From: Nitrosomonadales bacterium
GTDB lineage: Bacteria; Pseudomonadota; Gammaproteobacteria; Burkholderiales; Methylophilaceae
DNA length: 64,000 nt
Assembly: GCA_024642775.1 (NCBI GenBank)
Contig: JAHEAL010000001.1
Location: forward strand, 92,586 to 156,585
Direction of reading: 5' to 3'
The translations under genes and the position numbers were made by a program. The notes under the pieces were generated by a model. That model saw only the letters and a list, made by a program, of their open reading frames with translations, searched no databases and had not been told where the DNA came from. This document shows, one piece after another, positions 48,863 to 57,371 of the stretch. How positions within the stretch are numbered: the first letter of the stretch is position 1; each line of letters opens with the position of its first letter.

Positions 48863-48892
48863 AAAAAAGCCATATCAATATGATATGGCTTT
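48861..48892. terminator. bidirectional hairpin terminator between antiporter and tRNA-Asn
   Basis: AAAGCCATATCA (48866-48877) and TGATATGGCTTT (48881-48892) form a perfect 12-bp stem with a 3-base loop. On the minus strand the stem is followed by a run of eight T (48868-48861), a strong terminator for the tRNA-Asn transcript. For the plus-strand antiporter transcript the T run is only three bases. Confidence 0.85.
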
Positions 48893-48898
48893 AAAATT

Positions 48899-48974
48899 TG
48901 GCTCCCCAACCTGGGCTCGAACCAGGGACACACGGATTAACAGTCCGTTGCTCTACCAACTGAGCTATTGGGGA
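48899..48974 (-). tRNA. tRNA-Asn (GTT)
   Basis: A 76-base cloverleaf with encoded CCA. The acceptor stem TCCCCAA/TTGGGGA, the D arm AGCTCAGTTGGTAGAGC, the anticodon loop CTGTTAA (anticodon GTT) and the T arm with GGTTCGAGCC are all present. It ends 7 bases before the hairpin terminator. Confidence 0.97.
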
Positions 48975-48985
48975 AGAGAAGTGAG

Positions 48986-49014
48986 ATGGTAAACACAAAA
49001 AGACATTTGGTCAA
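48986..49014 (-). promoter_or_regulatory. predicted tRNA-Asn promoter
   Basis: On the minus strand TTGACC (49014-49009) and TACCAT (48991-48986) are 17 bases apart, and the -10 ends 11 bases before the mature tRNA 5' end. The element lies just after the aminotransferase stop codon, so the tRNA can be made independently of that gene. Confidence 0.7.
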
Positions 49015-49026
49015 TATCTTCTGGCA

Positions 49027-50235
49027 TTAAATTTCAATTGCATTCTTAATTCTTTTAATTGCTTCTTTTAAATTTTCCAATGATGTGGCAAATGATAATC
49101 TAAAGTAACCACTGGCCCCAAATGCTGATCCTGGAACTACAGCTACATTAGCTTTATCAATTAAATATTCACAAAGAGCTATATCGGTTGGTTCATTGAT
49201 ATATTTATTTTTATGCAGCAGATCAATGGCATCTTGAGCGTATGGAAATGCATAAAAAGCTCCTTCGGCAGGAATGCACTGTAATCCTACAATTTCATTG
49301 ATGTGTTTCATTACATAATCATGGCGAACTCGAAACTCCCTAACCATATCGGTAACACAGTCATGACTTCCTCTTAGGGCAGCTTCAGCGGCAGCCTGAG
49401 ATATAGAACATGGATTTGAGGTTGATTGAGATTGCAGCTTCGTCATGGCCTTGATAATTTCTTTTGGCCCAGCTGCGTACCCAATTCTCCAGCCAGTCAT
49501 GGAGTAAGCTTTTGATACACCATTTAATACAACGCATCTTTCTTTCAAAGATGGATCAACCATTAAAATATTATGAAAAGGTTTCCCACTTAAATTTATG
49601 TGTTCGTATATATCATCAGTTGCAATGATGATATTGGGATATTTTTTTAAAAGATTTGCAATATCCTTTAACTCAGACTCACTATACACAGAGCCAGTTG
49701 GATTGGATGGTGAATTTAGAAAAATAAGTTTAGTTTTATTAGTAATTTTTTCTTCAAGTTTTTCGGCACTTATTTTGAATTTTTCTTCGATTGTGGATTC
49801 TATGGTTACAGCTTTAGCATCCGTTAGGAGTGTAATATCCTCGTAAGAAACCCAATAAGGGGAGGGAATAATAACTTCATCTCCACTATTAAGAATCGAG
49901 AGACATAGATTGAATATACATTGTTTCCCCCCTACACCTACAACAACTTCTTCTATAGTGTAAATTAACTGATTGTCAAATTTAAACTTCTCTACGATAG
50001 CCTGCTTAAGGCTTGGAATTCCTCCCACTGGTGTGTATTTTGTTCTTCCTGAATTGATTGCTTCAATGGCTGCTTGCTTAATAAAGTCTGGAGTATCAAA
50101 GTCAGGTTCTCCAGCTGCTAAACCAATAATATCTACACCTTGGGATCTAAGCTGTGAAGCTTTAGCGGTGACTGCAAGCGTTGGTGATTCTTTGATTCTA
50201 TTTACTGCATGTGATAAAAATTTAGAAGATGACAA
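49027..50235 (-). CDS. aspC: aspartate aminotransferase family protein (AspC-like)
   Basis: Class I PLP aminotransferase of 402 aa, subgroup I-gamma, with GLAAGEPDFDTPDFIK, the NSPSNPTGSVYS segment, the PLP lysine in NGVSKAYSMTGWRIGYA and RLSFATSLENL at the end. It probably interconverts aspartate and glutamate; prephenate or other aromatic substrates are possible in this subgroup. The N-terminus SSSKFLSHAVNRIKESPTLAVTAKA matches homologues only if translation starts at TTG (50235); no ATG is available and no Shine-Dalgarno sequence is seen. Confidence 0.92.
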   Translation of the reverse strand: MSSSKFLSHAVNRIKESPTLAVTAKASQLRSQGVDIIGLAAGEPDFDTPDFIKQAAIEAINSGRTKYTPVGGIPSLKQAIVEKFKFDNQLIYTIEEVVVGVGGKQCIFNLCLSILNSGDEVIIPSPYWVSYEDITLLTDAKAVTIESTIEEKFKISAEKLEEKITNKTKLIFLNSPSNPTGSVYSESELKDIANLLKKYPNIIIATDDIYEHINLSGKPFHNILMVDPSLKERCVVLNGVSKAYSMTGWRIGYAAGPKEIIKAMTKLQSQSTSNPCSISQAAAEAALRGSHDCVTDMVREFRVRHDYVMKHINEIVGLQCIPAEGAFYAFPYAQDAIDLLHKNKYINEPTDIALCEYLIDKANVAVVPGSAFGASGYFRLSFATSLENLKEAIKRIKNAIEI

Positions 50236-50299
50236 GATAGTGTTCGGTGTTGTTAATTAATCTTTTGATTCTACAAAAAAAACTAAAAGACTGAAAGCA

Positions 50300-51286
50300 T
50301 TATTTTTTAAAAAGTGTTTTAATCTCTTCAGCTTTACCTGGATTAATCTGTGAGAGCTTATCAACGTACTGATTTACAATATCAGTCTCATTGTTGCCAG
50401 ATAGCTTGATTAATTCAAAAATAGGATCACTATTATTTTCATCATACTCTAGAGATTTTTGAAATGCTTTTTTAGCTTCAGAATCATTTCCTGACATAAG
50501 ATTTGCATAACCAAATTCAAACCAAGCTTCGGTGCTATTCGGTTCATTGGTCACCCATTTTTTTGTAACGGAAAGAACTTTATTCCATTCTTCTTTTGCT
50601 TTTGGGATTGCAATTTGAAGATAAAAGGGCTTTTTATCTTCATCCTCTTCCCATAGCGCCTTACCTTCGATTGGGAATTCATCATATTCATCTTTACCGA
50701 GTAAAGTTTTAACCCACTCAACCGGTACTGCATAATAAGAGCCGTATCCAGTAGGTTTAAAAGTATTAATTCCAACTAGCTCCCCATTCATGTTAAACAA
50801 TCCGCTTCCACTTGCACCTAAGCGAAATTTTGCACTTGATAAAATTAAATTACCATCATCGTTTGGGTAGGTAGAAATAATTAAGCCGCCTATTGTTAGC
50901 GGGACTGGTGCACCGTTGGAATGTCCAATTCCAACAACTTCCTGGCCCTTGGTTAAATCAGCGGTTATTCCAAATGGGACCGGTTTTCCTGGCAAGTTAT
51001 GTGTTTCTAGTAGACACAAATCATGCCATGGATTGGATTTGACAGATACTATTGCAAAAGTAGAATCTCCCTGAGAAATCCATGGCTTTTTGGATCCTCT
51101 CAAGACGTGGCAATTGGTGATTACTTGATTCTCTCCAACGACTACACCTGATCCATAACCAAGTGAGCCATTGTCTTGGTAACCTCTCACCATTACTACC
51201 GAATTAAATGCATGCATGAGTGCAGCCTGGTCGTAGGCATAAATCAAATTAGTAAAAAATAAAATGGGAATAATTAAATATTTCAT
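50300..51286 (-). CDS. secreted trypsin-like serine protease with C-terminal TPR-like repeats
   Basis: A 328-aa protein. A signal peptide (about residues 1-17, IIPILFFTNLIYA) precedes a trypsin-like domain with His60 (TNCHVL), Asp89 (WHDLCLLE) and Ser159 in GASGSG. The glycine next to the nucleophile that normally follows is kept in part. Residues about 225-328 are helical, with a TPR-like repeat (AWFEFGYANLMSGNDSEAKKAFQKSLEYDENNSD). It lacks the PDZ domain of DegP. The substrate is unknown. It is transcribed alone, divergent from uvrB. Confidence 0.85.
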   Translation of the reverse strand: MKYLIIPILFFTNLIYAYDQAALMHAFNSVVMVRGYQDNGSLGYGSGVVVGENQVITNCHVLRGSKKPWISQGDSTFAIVSVKSNPWHDLCLLETHNLPGKPVPFGITADLTKGQEVVGIGHSNGAPVPLTIGGLIISTYPNDDGNLILSSAKFRLGASGSGLFNMNGELVGINTFKPTGYGSYYAVPVEWVKTLLGKDEYDEFPIEGKALWEEDEDKKPFYLQIAIPKAKEEWNKVLSVTKKWVTNEPNSTEAWFEFGYANLMSGNDSEAKKAFQKSLEYDENNSDPIFELIKLSGNNETDIVNQYVDKLSQINPGKAEEIKTLFKK

Positions 51287-51325
51287 GTTTCTAAGGACTG
51301 ATGTAAGTTAATAAAGTTCTTTTAC

Positions 51326-51334
51326 TGTTAAAAT
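51326..51334 (+). promoter_or_regulatory. extended -10 promoter of uvrB
   Basis: TG-T-TAAAAT at 51326-51334 is an extended -10 element ending 9 bases before the uvrB ATG (51344). Transcription would start within about 3 bases of the start codon. No Shine-Dalgarno sequence is present. No LexA-like box was seen by eye. Confidence 0.5.
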
Positions 51335-51343
51335 TAATGGTTA

Positions 51344-53392
51344 ATGACAACAGATAAAACAAAAACTTACCCAAATAGCCCTTATGAGCTTTCTGTTCCC
51401 TTCGAGCCATCCGGGGATCAACCCGATGCGATAAAAAAACTAGTCGAGGGTGTTAATAATAATGAAAAATTTCAAACCCTTTTAGGAGTGACCGGTTCAG
51501 GCAAAACATACACAATTGCTAATGTAATTGCTCAAACTGGACGACCTGCAATTGTAATGGCACCGAACAAAACTCTCGCAGCTCAACTTTACTCTGAATT
51601 TAAGGAATTCTTTCCAAATAATTCTGTGGAGTATTTTGTTTCCTATTATGATTATTACCAACCTGAAGCTTATGTTCCTGCAAGAGACCTATTTATTGAA
51701 AAGGATTCAAGCATCAATGACCATATCGAACAAATGCGTCTATCAGCAACAAAAGCTCTCTTAGAAAGAAATGATTCGATAATCGTTGGTACCGTTTCAG
51801 CCATTTATGGGATCGGAGATCCTGTTGATTACCAGGGAATGGTTCTACATATCCAGACCGGCGAAAAAATATTACAAAGAAATATAATATTAAGACTTGT
51901 TGCAATGCAATACGATCGTAATGATTTTGATTTCTCAAGAGGTACTTTTAGAGTTCGCGGGGATGTGATTGATATTTTTCCAGCTGAAAACTCTGAAACG
52001 GCGATTCGTTTATCGATGTTTGATGATGAGATAGAATCGATAACACTGTTTGATCCTTTAACCGGTCAGATGTATGACAAGATAAAGAGATTTACTGTTT
52101 ACCCATCAAGCCATTATGTCACTCCACGTCAAACTACCATAAACGCGATTGAAAAAATAAAAGTAGAATTACATGAGCGAGTAAATTACTACTTGAAAGA
52201 AAAAAGACTTGTCGAGGCACAAAGGATTGAACAAAGAACAAAGTTCGATATCGAGATGTTAAACGAGATAGGTTTCTGTAAAGGAATTGAGAACTATTCA
52301 AGGCACCTTTCAGGAAGAAAGCCTGGTGAGGCTCCACCTACCTTGATTGATTATCTTCCAGATAATGCTTTAATGATTATCGATGAAAGCCATGTAACGA
52401 TCCCGCAGATCGGCGGAATGTACAAGGGTGATAGAGCTAGGAAGGAAAATCTTGTAGATTTTGGATTTAGACTTCCGTCCGCAATAGATAATAGGCCGTT
52501 AAAGTTTGAAGAATTTGAGCGCCTAATGAAGCAGTGTATCTTTGTGTCGGCAACGCCTGCAGATTACGAAGATAAAAACTCAAAGATCATCATTGAGCAA
52601 GTTGCCCGCCCAACAGGCTTGGTGGATCCGGTTGTTGAAGTTTTTCCTGCTGACTCCCAAGTGGACCATCTGCTCGGCGAGATAAAGAAGACCTTAGATC
52701 TTGGGCACCGCGTGCTTGTAACTACTTTAACAAAAAGGATGGCCGAAGATTTAACTGATTACCTTGTGGAAAATACCATAAAGGTGAAATATTTGCACTC
52801 CGATATTGATACGGTAGAGAGGGTAGAGATTATTCGTGATCTTCGGCTTAAGCAATTCGACGTCCTGGTAGGGATTAACCTACTTAGGGAGGGTTTGGAT
52901 ATTCCAGAAGCAGGATTGGTGGCTGTCCTGGATGCGGATAAAGAAGGTTTCTTAAGATCTGAAAGATCATTGATTCAAACGGCCGGTCGAGCAGCAAGAA
53001 ATTTAGATGGGCGTGTGATTTTTTATGCCAACAATCATACAAGGAGTATGAAAGCTGCGATGAGCGAGATGGCAAGAAGGAGGGAAAAGCAGCTCGAATA
53101 TAACCGAGTTAACAATATTACCCCGGTTGGTATAAAAAAACGGATCAAAGACATTATTGAAAAAGAAATGGATACTGAAGGCTTTAAGTTAAGCAGGTCT
53201 GATCAAAAGAAATACAGAAAATATGAGGATCTAACGGAGCCAAAATTAATAAAAGAAATTGGTAAGTTAGAAAAATCCATGCAAAAGTTATCCAGGAACT
53301 TGGAATTCGAAAAAGCTGCTGAAATCCGTGATGAAATTAAATTTCTCAAAGCGCGTGTTTATGGCCCAAATCATCAAGATCATATTACTTGA
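51344..53392 (+). CDS. uvrB: UvrABC excinuclease subunit B
   Basis: DNA damage verification helicase-like subunit of nucleotide excision repair; 682 aa, normal length. The Walker A motif is [10 protein letters not shown], the beta-hairpin region [25 protein letters not shown] is intact, DESHV is the Walker B motif, and the C-terminal UVR domain ([15 protein letters not shown]) contacts UvrC. It probably has a nearly leaderless mRNA. uvrA and uvrC are not in the window. Confidence 0.98.
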   Translation: MTTDKTKTYPNSPYELSVPFEPSGDQPDAIKKLVEGVNNNEKFQTLLGVTGSGKTYTIANVIAQTGRPAIVMAPNKTLAAQLYSEFKEFFPNNSVEYFVSYYDYYQPEAYVPARDLFIEKDSSINDHIEQMRLSATKALLERNDSIIVGTVSAIYGIGDPVDYQGMVLHIQTGEKILQRNIILRLVAMQYDRNDFDFSRGTFRVRGDVIDIFPAENSETAIRLSMFDDEIESITLFDPLTGQMYDKIKRFTVYPSSHYVTPRQTTINAIEKIKVELHERVNYYLKEKRLVEAQRIEQRTKFDIEMLNEIGFCKGIENYSRHLSGRKPGEAPPTLIDYLPDNALMIIDESHVTIPQIGGMYKGDRARKENLVDFGFRLPSAIDNRPLKFEEFERLMKQCIFVSATPADYEDKNSKIIIEQVARPTGLVDPVVEVFPADSQVDHLLGEIKKTLDLGHRVLVTTLTKRMAEDLTDYLVENTIKVKYLHSDIDTVERVEIIRDLRLKQFDVLVGINLLREGLDIPEAGLVAVLDADKEGFLRSERSLIQTAGRAARNLDGRVIFYANNHTRSMKAAMSEMARRREKQLEYNRVNNITPVGIKKRIKDIIEKEMDTEGFKLSRSDQKKYRKYEDLTEPKLIKEIGKLEKSMQKLSRNLEFEKAAEIRDEIKFLKARVYGPNHQDHIT

Positions 53393-53419
53393 GAGTTATA
53401 CAATGAAATCCATAATTGA

Positions 53420-53447
53420 TTGAAAAAAATACAAATCCACGTATAAT
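53420..53447 (+). promoter_or_regulatory. promoter of the rpsF operon
   Basis: TTGAAA (53420-53425) and a perfect TATAAT (53442-53447) are 16 bases apart, giving the best conventional promoter in this part of the window. Transcription would begin near 53454, leaving a leader of about 57 bases that contains a hairpin. Confidence 0.75.
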
Positions 53448-53465
53448 CTACCTTTTTTAATCCTT

Positions 53466-53505
53466 GCTTCACTGAATATTTTCAGGAAGCTTTAACCGTA
53501 AGGAG
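53466..53505 (+). promoter_or_regulatory. rpsF leader hairpin (candidate S6:S18 autoregulatory site)
   Basis: GCTTC (53466-53470) and CTGAA (53472-53476) pair with TTCAG (53481-53485) and GAAGC (53486-53490), giving a 10-bp stem with one bulged A and a TATT loop. ACCG and AGGAG follow just before the rpsF start. Known rpsF leaders in many bacteria bind the S6:S18 complex through a CCG-containing bulged stem; whether this is that element is an inference. Confidence 0.5.
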
Positions 53506-53510
53506 AATAT

Positions 53511-53897
53511 ATGCGTCACTATGAAGTAGTGTTTATCGTTCATCCAGATCAAAGCGAACAGGTTCCTGCAATGATTGAACGTTACCAAACTCTTTTAAAA
53601 ACCAATTCTGGAAACATCCACCGACTTGAAGACTGGGGCAGAAGGCAGCTCGCTTACCCAATCCAAAAGATTCACAAGGCACATTACGTATTAATGAATA
53701 TTGAGTGTGATCAAAAAACTCTTGAAGAATTAGAAACATCATTTAAATTCAATGATGCGGTTCTAAGACATCTTACTTTCGCAACTAAGGGTCCGGTTTC
53801 ATCACCGTCACCTATGATGAAAGAAGAAAAGTCTAAAACGATTGTTGGCGACAAAGAAGTTGCTGAAACCGTTAACGAGGAAGTTAGTGAATCTTGA
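53511..53897 (+). CDS. rpsF: ribosomal protein bS6
   Basis: Small-subunit protein of 128 aa that pairs with bS18. The [25 protein letters not shown] start and the [25 protein letters not shown] core are typical, and an acidic Ser/Glu-rich tail follows residue 100. A strong AAGGAG site precedes it. It heads the rpsF-priB-rpsR-rplI operon and its stop overlaps the priB TTG. Confidence 0.98.
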   Translation: MRHYEVVFIVHPDQSEQVPAMIERYQTLLKTNSGNIHRLEDWGRRQLAYPIQKIHKAHYVLMNIECDQKTLEELETSFKFNDAVLRHLTFATKGPVSSPSPMMKEEKSKTIVGDKEVAETVNEEVSES

Positions 53898-54169
53898 ATC
53901 AGTTAATTCTTGATGGTACTGTTGTTGATTTAGATGAGATAAGATTTACCCCAGCACAGATTCCCGTAAGAAATTTTAAGATTCATTTTAAAGATTTAAC
54001 AAAATTAACATTACACAAACATGTTGAATTTGAAATTAATGCACTAATGGTTGGTGATTTAACTAAAAAAGAAATTAAAGAACAAATGCTTTATAAATTT
54101 CATGGTTTTTTAGATAGACGGTCACAAAAATCCAATCAGATTATTTTTCATGTTCAGGAATATATTTAA
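53894..54169 (+). CDS. priB: primosomal replication protein N
   Basis: Single-strand-DNA-binding OB-fold protein of 91 aa that helps PriA restart replication. It is recognised by its position between rpsF and rpsR and the start [30 protein letters not shown], with the later [14 protein letters not shown] and [22 protein letters not shown]. The start is TTG overlapping the rpsF stop (TTGA), so translation is probably coupled. Confidence 0.92.
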   Translation: MNQLILDGTVVDLDEIRFTPAQIPVRNFKIHFKDLTKLTLHKHVEFEINALMVGDLTKKEIKEQMLYKFHGFLDRRSQKSNQIIFHVQEYI

Positions 54170-54178
54170 GGAGCTAAA

Positions 54179-54406
54179 ATGGCTAGAGATATGTATAGAA
54201 GAAGAAGGTACTGTCGCTTTTCGGCAGAAGGCATCAAAGAAGTTGATTACAAAGATGTAGACCTTTTAAAAGATTTTATTGTTGAGAATGGAAAAATTAT
54301 TCCAGCTCGTATTACGGGTACAAAAGCAAGGTACCAAAGACAATTAACCACTGCTGTGAAGCGTGCTCGATTTTTAGCACTTCTTCCATACACAGATAAG
54401 CACTAA
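54179..54406 (+). CDS. rpsR: ribosomal protein bS18
   Basis: Small-subunit protein of 75 aa: [34 protein letters not shown], then [36 protein letters not shown]. The sequence is complete and near consensus. It has a good AAGGAG site, is 9 bases after priB and 11 before rplI. It binds bS6 in the platform of the 30S subunit. Confidence 0.98.
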   Translation: MARDMYRRRRYCRFSAEGIKEVDYKDVDLLKDFIVENGKIIPARITGTKARYQRQLTTAVKRARFLALLPYTDKH

Positions 54407-54417
54407 GGAGAATATCG

Positions 54418-54870
54418 ATGCAATTAATTTTACTAGAGAAAGTTGCTAATTTAGGTAACCTTGGTGACGTAGTTAAAGTCAAAGATGGTTATGGAAGAAA
54501 CTTCTTAATACCTCAAGGTAAAGCAAAACGAGCTACTGAAGCTAATATGGCTGAATTCGAAGCCAAGAAGGCAGAATTTGAAAAACAACAAGCTGCTTTA
54601 TTGAAAGCTGCCCAAGAAAGAGCAAAAAAGCTTGATTCTTTTGTATTGGAAGTTACTCAAAAATCTGGTGTTGATGGAAAATTATTCGGCTCTGTAACCA
54701 ACTTTGATATTTCTGAAGAATTAACCAAAGCTGGTCACGAAGTTAATAAATCTGAAATCAGAATGCCTGACGGCCCGCTCAAAACTGTGGGTGAACATTT
54801 GGTCTCAGTAGCACTTCATGCTGATGTGGTATTTGACATCACGGTCAAAGTTTTAGGCGACACAGACTAA
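54418..54870 (+). CDS. rplI: ribosomal protein bL9
   Basis: Large-subunit protein of 150 aa. The N-terminal domain [40 protein letters not shown], the long connecting helix ([28 protein letters not shown]) and the C-terminal globular domain are in order. It is the last gene of the operon and is followed by a strong hairpin terminator. Confidence 0.98.
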   Translation: MQLILLEKVANLGNLGDVVKVKDGYGRNFLIPQGKAKRATEANMAEFEAKKAEFEKQQAALLKAAQERAKKLDSFVLEVTQKSGVDGKLFGSVTNFDISEELTKAGHEVNKSEIRMPDGPLKTVGEHLVSVALHADVVFDITVKVLGDTD

Positions 54871-54876
54871 TAAATT

Positions 54877-54903
54877 AAGGCTGCCAGTGGCAGCCTTTTT
54901 TTT
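54877..54903 (+). terminator. rho-independent terminator of the rpsF-rplI operon
   Basis: AAGGCTGCC (54877-54885) and GGCAGCCTT (54889-54897) form a 9-bp stem with a 3-base loop, followed by a run of T to 54903. This is the clearest plus-strand terminator in the window. Confidence 0.93.
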
Positions 54904-54909
54904 ATCCGT

Positions 54910-54915
54910 TATAAT
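54910..54915 (+). promoter_or_regulatory. -10 element placed for a leaderless dnaB transcript
   Basis: A perfect TATAAT, exactly 6 bases (TCATAA) before the dnaB ATG at 54922, lies directly after the rplI terminator. No Shine-Dalgarno sequence is present, and no -35 is evident because the upstream bases belong to the terminator. Confidence 0.65.
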
Positions 54916-54921
54916 TCATAA

Positions 54922-56298
54922 ATGGCCGATGATTCAATTAAAAAACTAAGACTACCCCCTCATTCGATTGAAGCGGAGCAATCCTTGTTAGGTGGACTTT
55001 TGATTGATAATCAGGCATTAGATAAAGTTGCAGACGTGGTTTCAGTTAAAGATTTTTATCGTCAAGATCATCAGCTTATTTTTCAGCATATTCATAAACT
55101 AATTGAAAGAAGTCAGCCAGCAGACATTGTTACTGTGGGTGAATCGCTTGAATCAAATTCAGAGCTAAATACCATAGGTGGTCTAGAGTACCTAGGATTA
55201 CTTGCTGAAAATACACCGACCGCTGCGAATATAAGAGGTTATGCCCAGATAGTAAGAGAGCGCTCTATTATGCGTAATCTTGTCGAAGTAGGAACGGATA
55301 TTGTTGATAGTGCCTTTTCCCCTCAAGGAAAAGATGCGCAGCAGCTGCTTGATGAGTCTGAAGCTAAAATCTTTAAGATTGCTGAAGCGGGTAAAAATGA
55401 CAAGATTGGATTTACTGATATTAAGGAATTATTACCTCAGGTTGCCGAAAGAATTGATCAGCTATTCCAACGCGATAATCCGTCAGACGTAACGGGTGTA
55501 CCCACTGGCTACAAAGATTTGGACATGATGACCTCAGGACTTCAGCCAGGCGATCTAATCATTATTGCTGGTAGGCCGTCGATGGGTAAAACTTCCTTAG
55601 CACTTAATATTAGTGAATATGTTTCCATTGATACCGGTTTACCAACTGCTCTTTTTTCTATGGAGATGGCTTCGACGCAACTGGTATCTAGGCTTATTGG
55701 TTCTGTTGGCAAGTTAAATCAACATAAGATGCGTACCGGACAGTTAGACGATAATGATTGGGAAAAATTATCTTATGCCCTGGGGCAATTAAATGATGCA
55801 CCAATATTTATTGATGAAGGATCTGCATTAAATTCATATGAGGTGAGGGCAAGGGCTAGAAGACTTCATAAACAATGTGGAAAGCTTGGTCTGATTGTAA
55901 TTGACTATCTTCAATTAATGGGTTCGGCCGGTCCAACAGAAAATAGAGCGACCGAGATCTCTGAAATTTCACGATCGTTAAAATCCTTGGCTAAGGAATT
56001 AAATGTTCCTGTGATAGCTTTGTCGCAGTTAAATCGAAGTGTTGAGCAGCGACCCGATAAGCGACCAGTTATGTCGGATCTGAGAGAATCCGGAGCCATT
56101 GAACAGGATGCAGATGTCATCATGTTTATTTATCGCGATGAGGTTTACAATCCTGAAACCCCTGACAAAGGTATGGCAGAGATTATTCTTGCTAAACAAA
56201 GGAATGGCCCTGTTGGGAGAGTGAAGCTTACCTTCTTAGGAGAATTTACCAAATTTGAAAACTACGCAAACCCAGTTGGGTATGAAATTCCAGATTAA
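54922..56298 (+). CDS. dnaB: replicative DNA helicase
   Basis: Hexameric helicase of the replication fork, 458 aa, with no intein. The N-terminal domain starts near LRLPPHSIEAEQSLLGGLLIDN, and the RecA-like ATPase domain has the Walker A motif GRPSMGKTSLA (about residue 216), the DYLQLM segment and SQLNRSVEQRPDKRPVMSDLRESGAIEQDAD. It is the first gene of a unit with alr and radA; the terminator upstream requires its own promoter. It shares a base with the alr start (TAATG). Confidence 0.98.
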   Translation: MADDSIKKLRLPPHSIEAEQSLLGGLLIDNQALDKVADVVSVKDFYRQDHQLIFQHIHKLIERSQPADIVTVGESLESNSELNTIGGLEYLGLLAENTPTAANIRGYAQIVRERSIMRNLVEVGTDIVDSAFSPQGKDAQQLLDESEAKIFKIAEAGKNDKIGFTDIKELLPQVAERIDQLFQRDNPSDVTGVPTGYKDLDMMTSGLQPGDLIIIAGRPSMGKTSLALNISEYVSIDTGLPTALFSMEMASTQLVSRLIGSVGKLNQHKMRTGQLDDNDWEKLSYALGQLNDAPIFIDEGSALNSYEVRARARRLHKQCGKLGLIVIDYLQLMGSAGPTENRATEISEISRSLKSLAKELNVPVIALSQLNRSVEQRPDKRPVMSDLRESGAIEQDADVIMFIYRDEVYNPETPDKGMAEIILAKQRNGPVGRVKLTFLGEFTKFENYANPVGYEIPD

Positions 56299-57371
56299 TG
56301 AGACCTTTAAAAGCTTTAATTAATATTGATAACGCTCGTAAGAATTTATCCTTCGTAAGGTCCTTAGCTCCAAGTTCTAAAATCATGGCAACAATGAAAG
56401 CGAATGCATATGGCCATGGTCTTAACTATATGGCATCAGCTTTTTCAGAAGCGGATGGCTTTTCAGTCCTAACTATTAATGAGGCTGTTGAATTAAGAGA
56501 ATCGGGTTATGAAAAAAAGATTCTTTTGTTGGAAGGAGTTTTTGATAAAGAGGACTTAAAAATTGCTGCTGCTTTTAATTTCGACGTCGTGCTTCATAAT
56601 GACTACCAACTGTCTCTGATCAGACAACTCTCGTCAAAAAAGAAAATTAGTGTCCATTTAAAAGTAAATACCGGAATGAATCGCCTGGGTTTTTCTTTGA
56701 ATAATTTACCAAAAGTACATTCTTTCCTGAAGGAAGATGAACGAATTTCTGAGATAGTTCTTATGAGCCACTTTGCAAATGCGGATTCAGCAAAAGGTAT
56801 TGAGAGTCAGCTCAGTGAGGTTAAGATGCTTAGGAGTAATTATCACGAGCCCTTTTCTGTTGCAAATTCAGCAGCAATCCTTAACAACCAAGATACTCAT
56901 TTAGAGTGGATAAGGCCAGGAATTATGTTATATGGGGCAAACCCTTTTGATCTTGATGACTTGCCTGGTGGGTTATTGCCTGTAATGACACTGCGATCTG
57001 AAATAATTGCAACGCAAGAGATCAAAAAAGGAGATGGGGTCGGTTACGGATCTGATTTTAGGGCGCCAAATGATATGCGTATTGGAATTGTCGCCTGTGG
57101 TTATGCTGACGGCTACCCAAGACACGCGCCGTCCGGCACCCCAATTTTTGTAGATGGCATTGAAACTCAAACAGTCGGAAGAGTTTCAATGGACATGATT
57201 GCTGTTGATATATCCAGTCTGTTAAATACAAATATTGGTTCAAGTGTGGAGCTATGGGGTGAAAATTTAGGCGTCGACCGGGTTGCAAGGTCAGCAAATA
57301 CGGTTGGTTACGAGCTATTATGTGCCATTTCTTCTCCTTCGAGAGTCCCAGTTGAGATTTACTATGGTTAA
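56298..57371 (+). CDS. alr: alanine racemase
   Basis: PLP enzyme producing D-alanine for peptidoglycan; 357 aa. The PLP lysine is in MKANAYGHG at about residues 34-42, and the catalytic tyrosine of the second domain lies in VGYGSDF. VSMDMIAVD is the conserved C-terminal segment. dnaB-alr-radA is a common betaproteobacterial order. It overlaps radA by 8 bases (ATGGTTAA). Confidence 0.97.
   Translation: MRPLKALINIDNARKNLSFVRSLAPSSKIMATMKANAYGHGLNYMASAFSEADGFSVLTINEAVELRESGYEKKILLLEGVFDKEDLKIAAAFNFDVVLHNDYQLSLIRQLSSKKKISVHLKVNTGMNRLGFSLNNLPKVHSFLKEDERISEIVLMSHFANADSAKGIESQLSEVKMLRSNYHEPFSVANSAAILNNQDTHLEWIRPGIMLYGANPFDLDDLPGGLLPVMTLRSEIIATQEIKKGDGVGYGSDFRAPNDMRIGIVACGYADGYPRHAPSGTPIFVDGIETQTVGRVSMDMIAVDISSLLNTNIGSSVELWGENLGVDRVARSANTVGYELLCAISSPSRVPVEIYYG

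Noticed and set aside
57283-57363. N-terminal extension of radA
   Set aside because: It is inside alr and precedes the zinc finger that normally begins a few residues after the RadA start.
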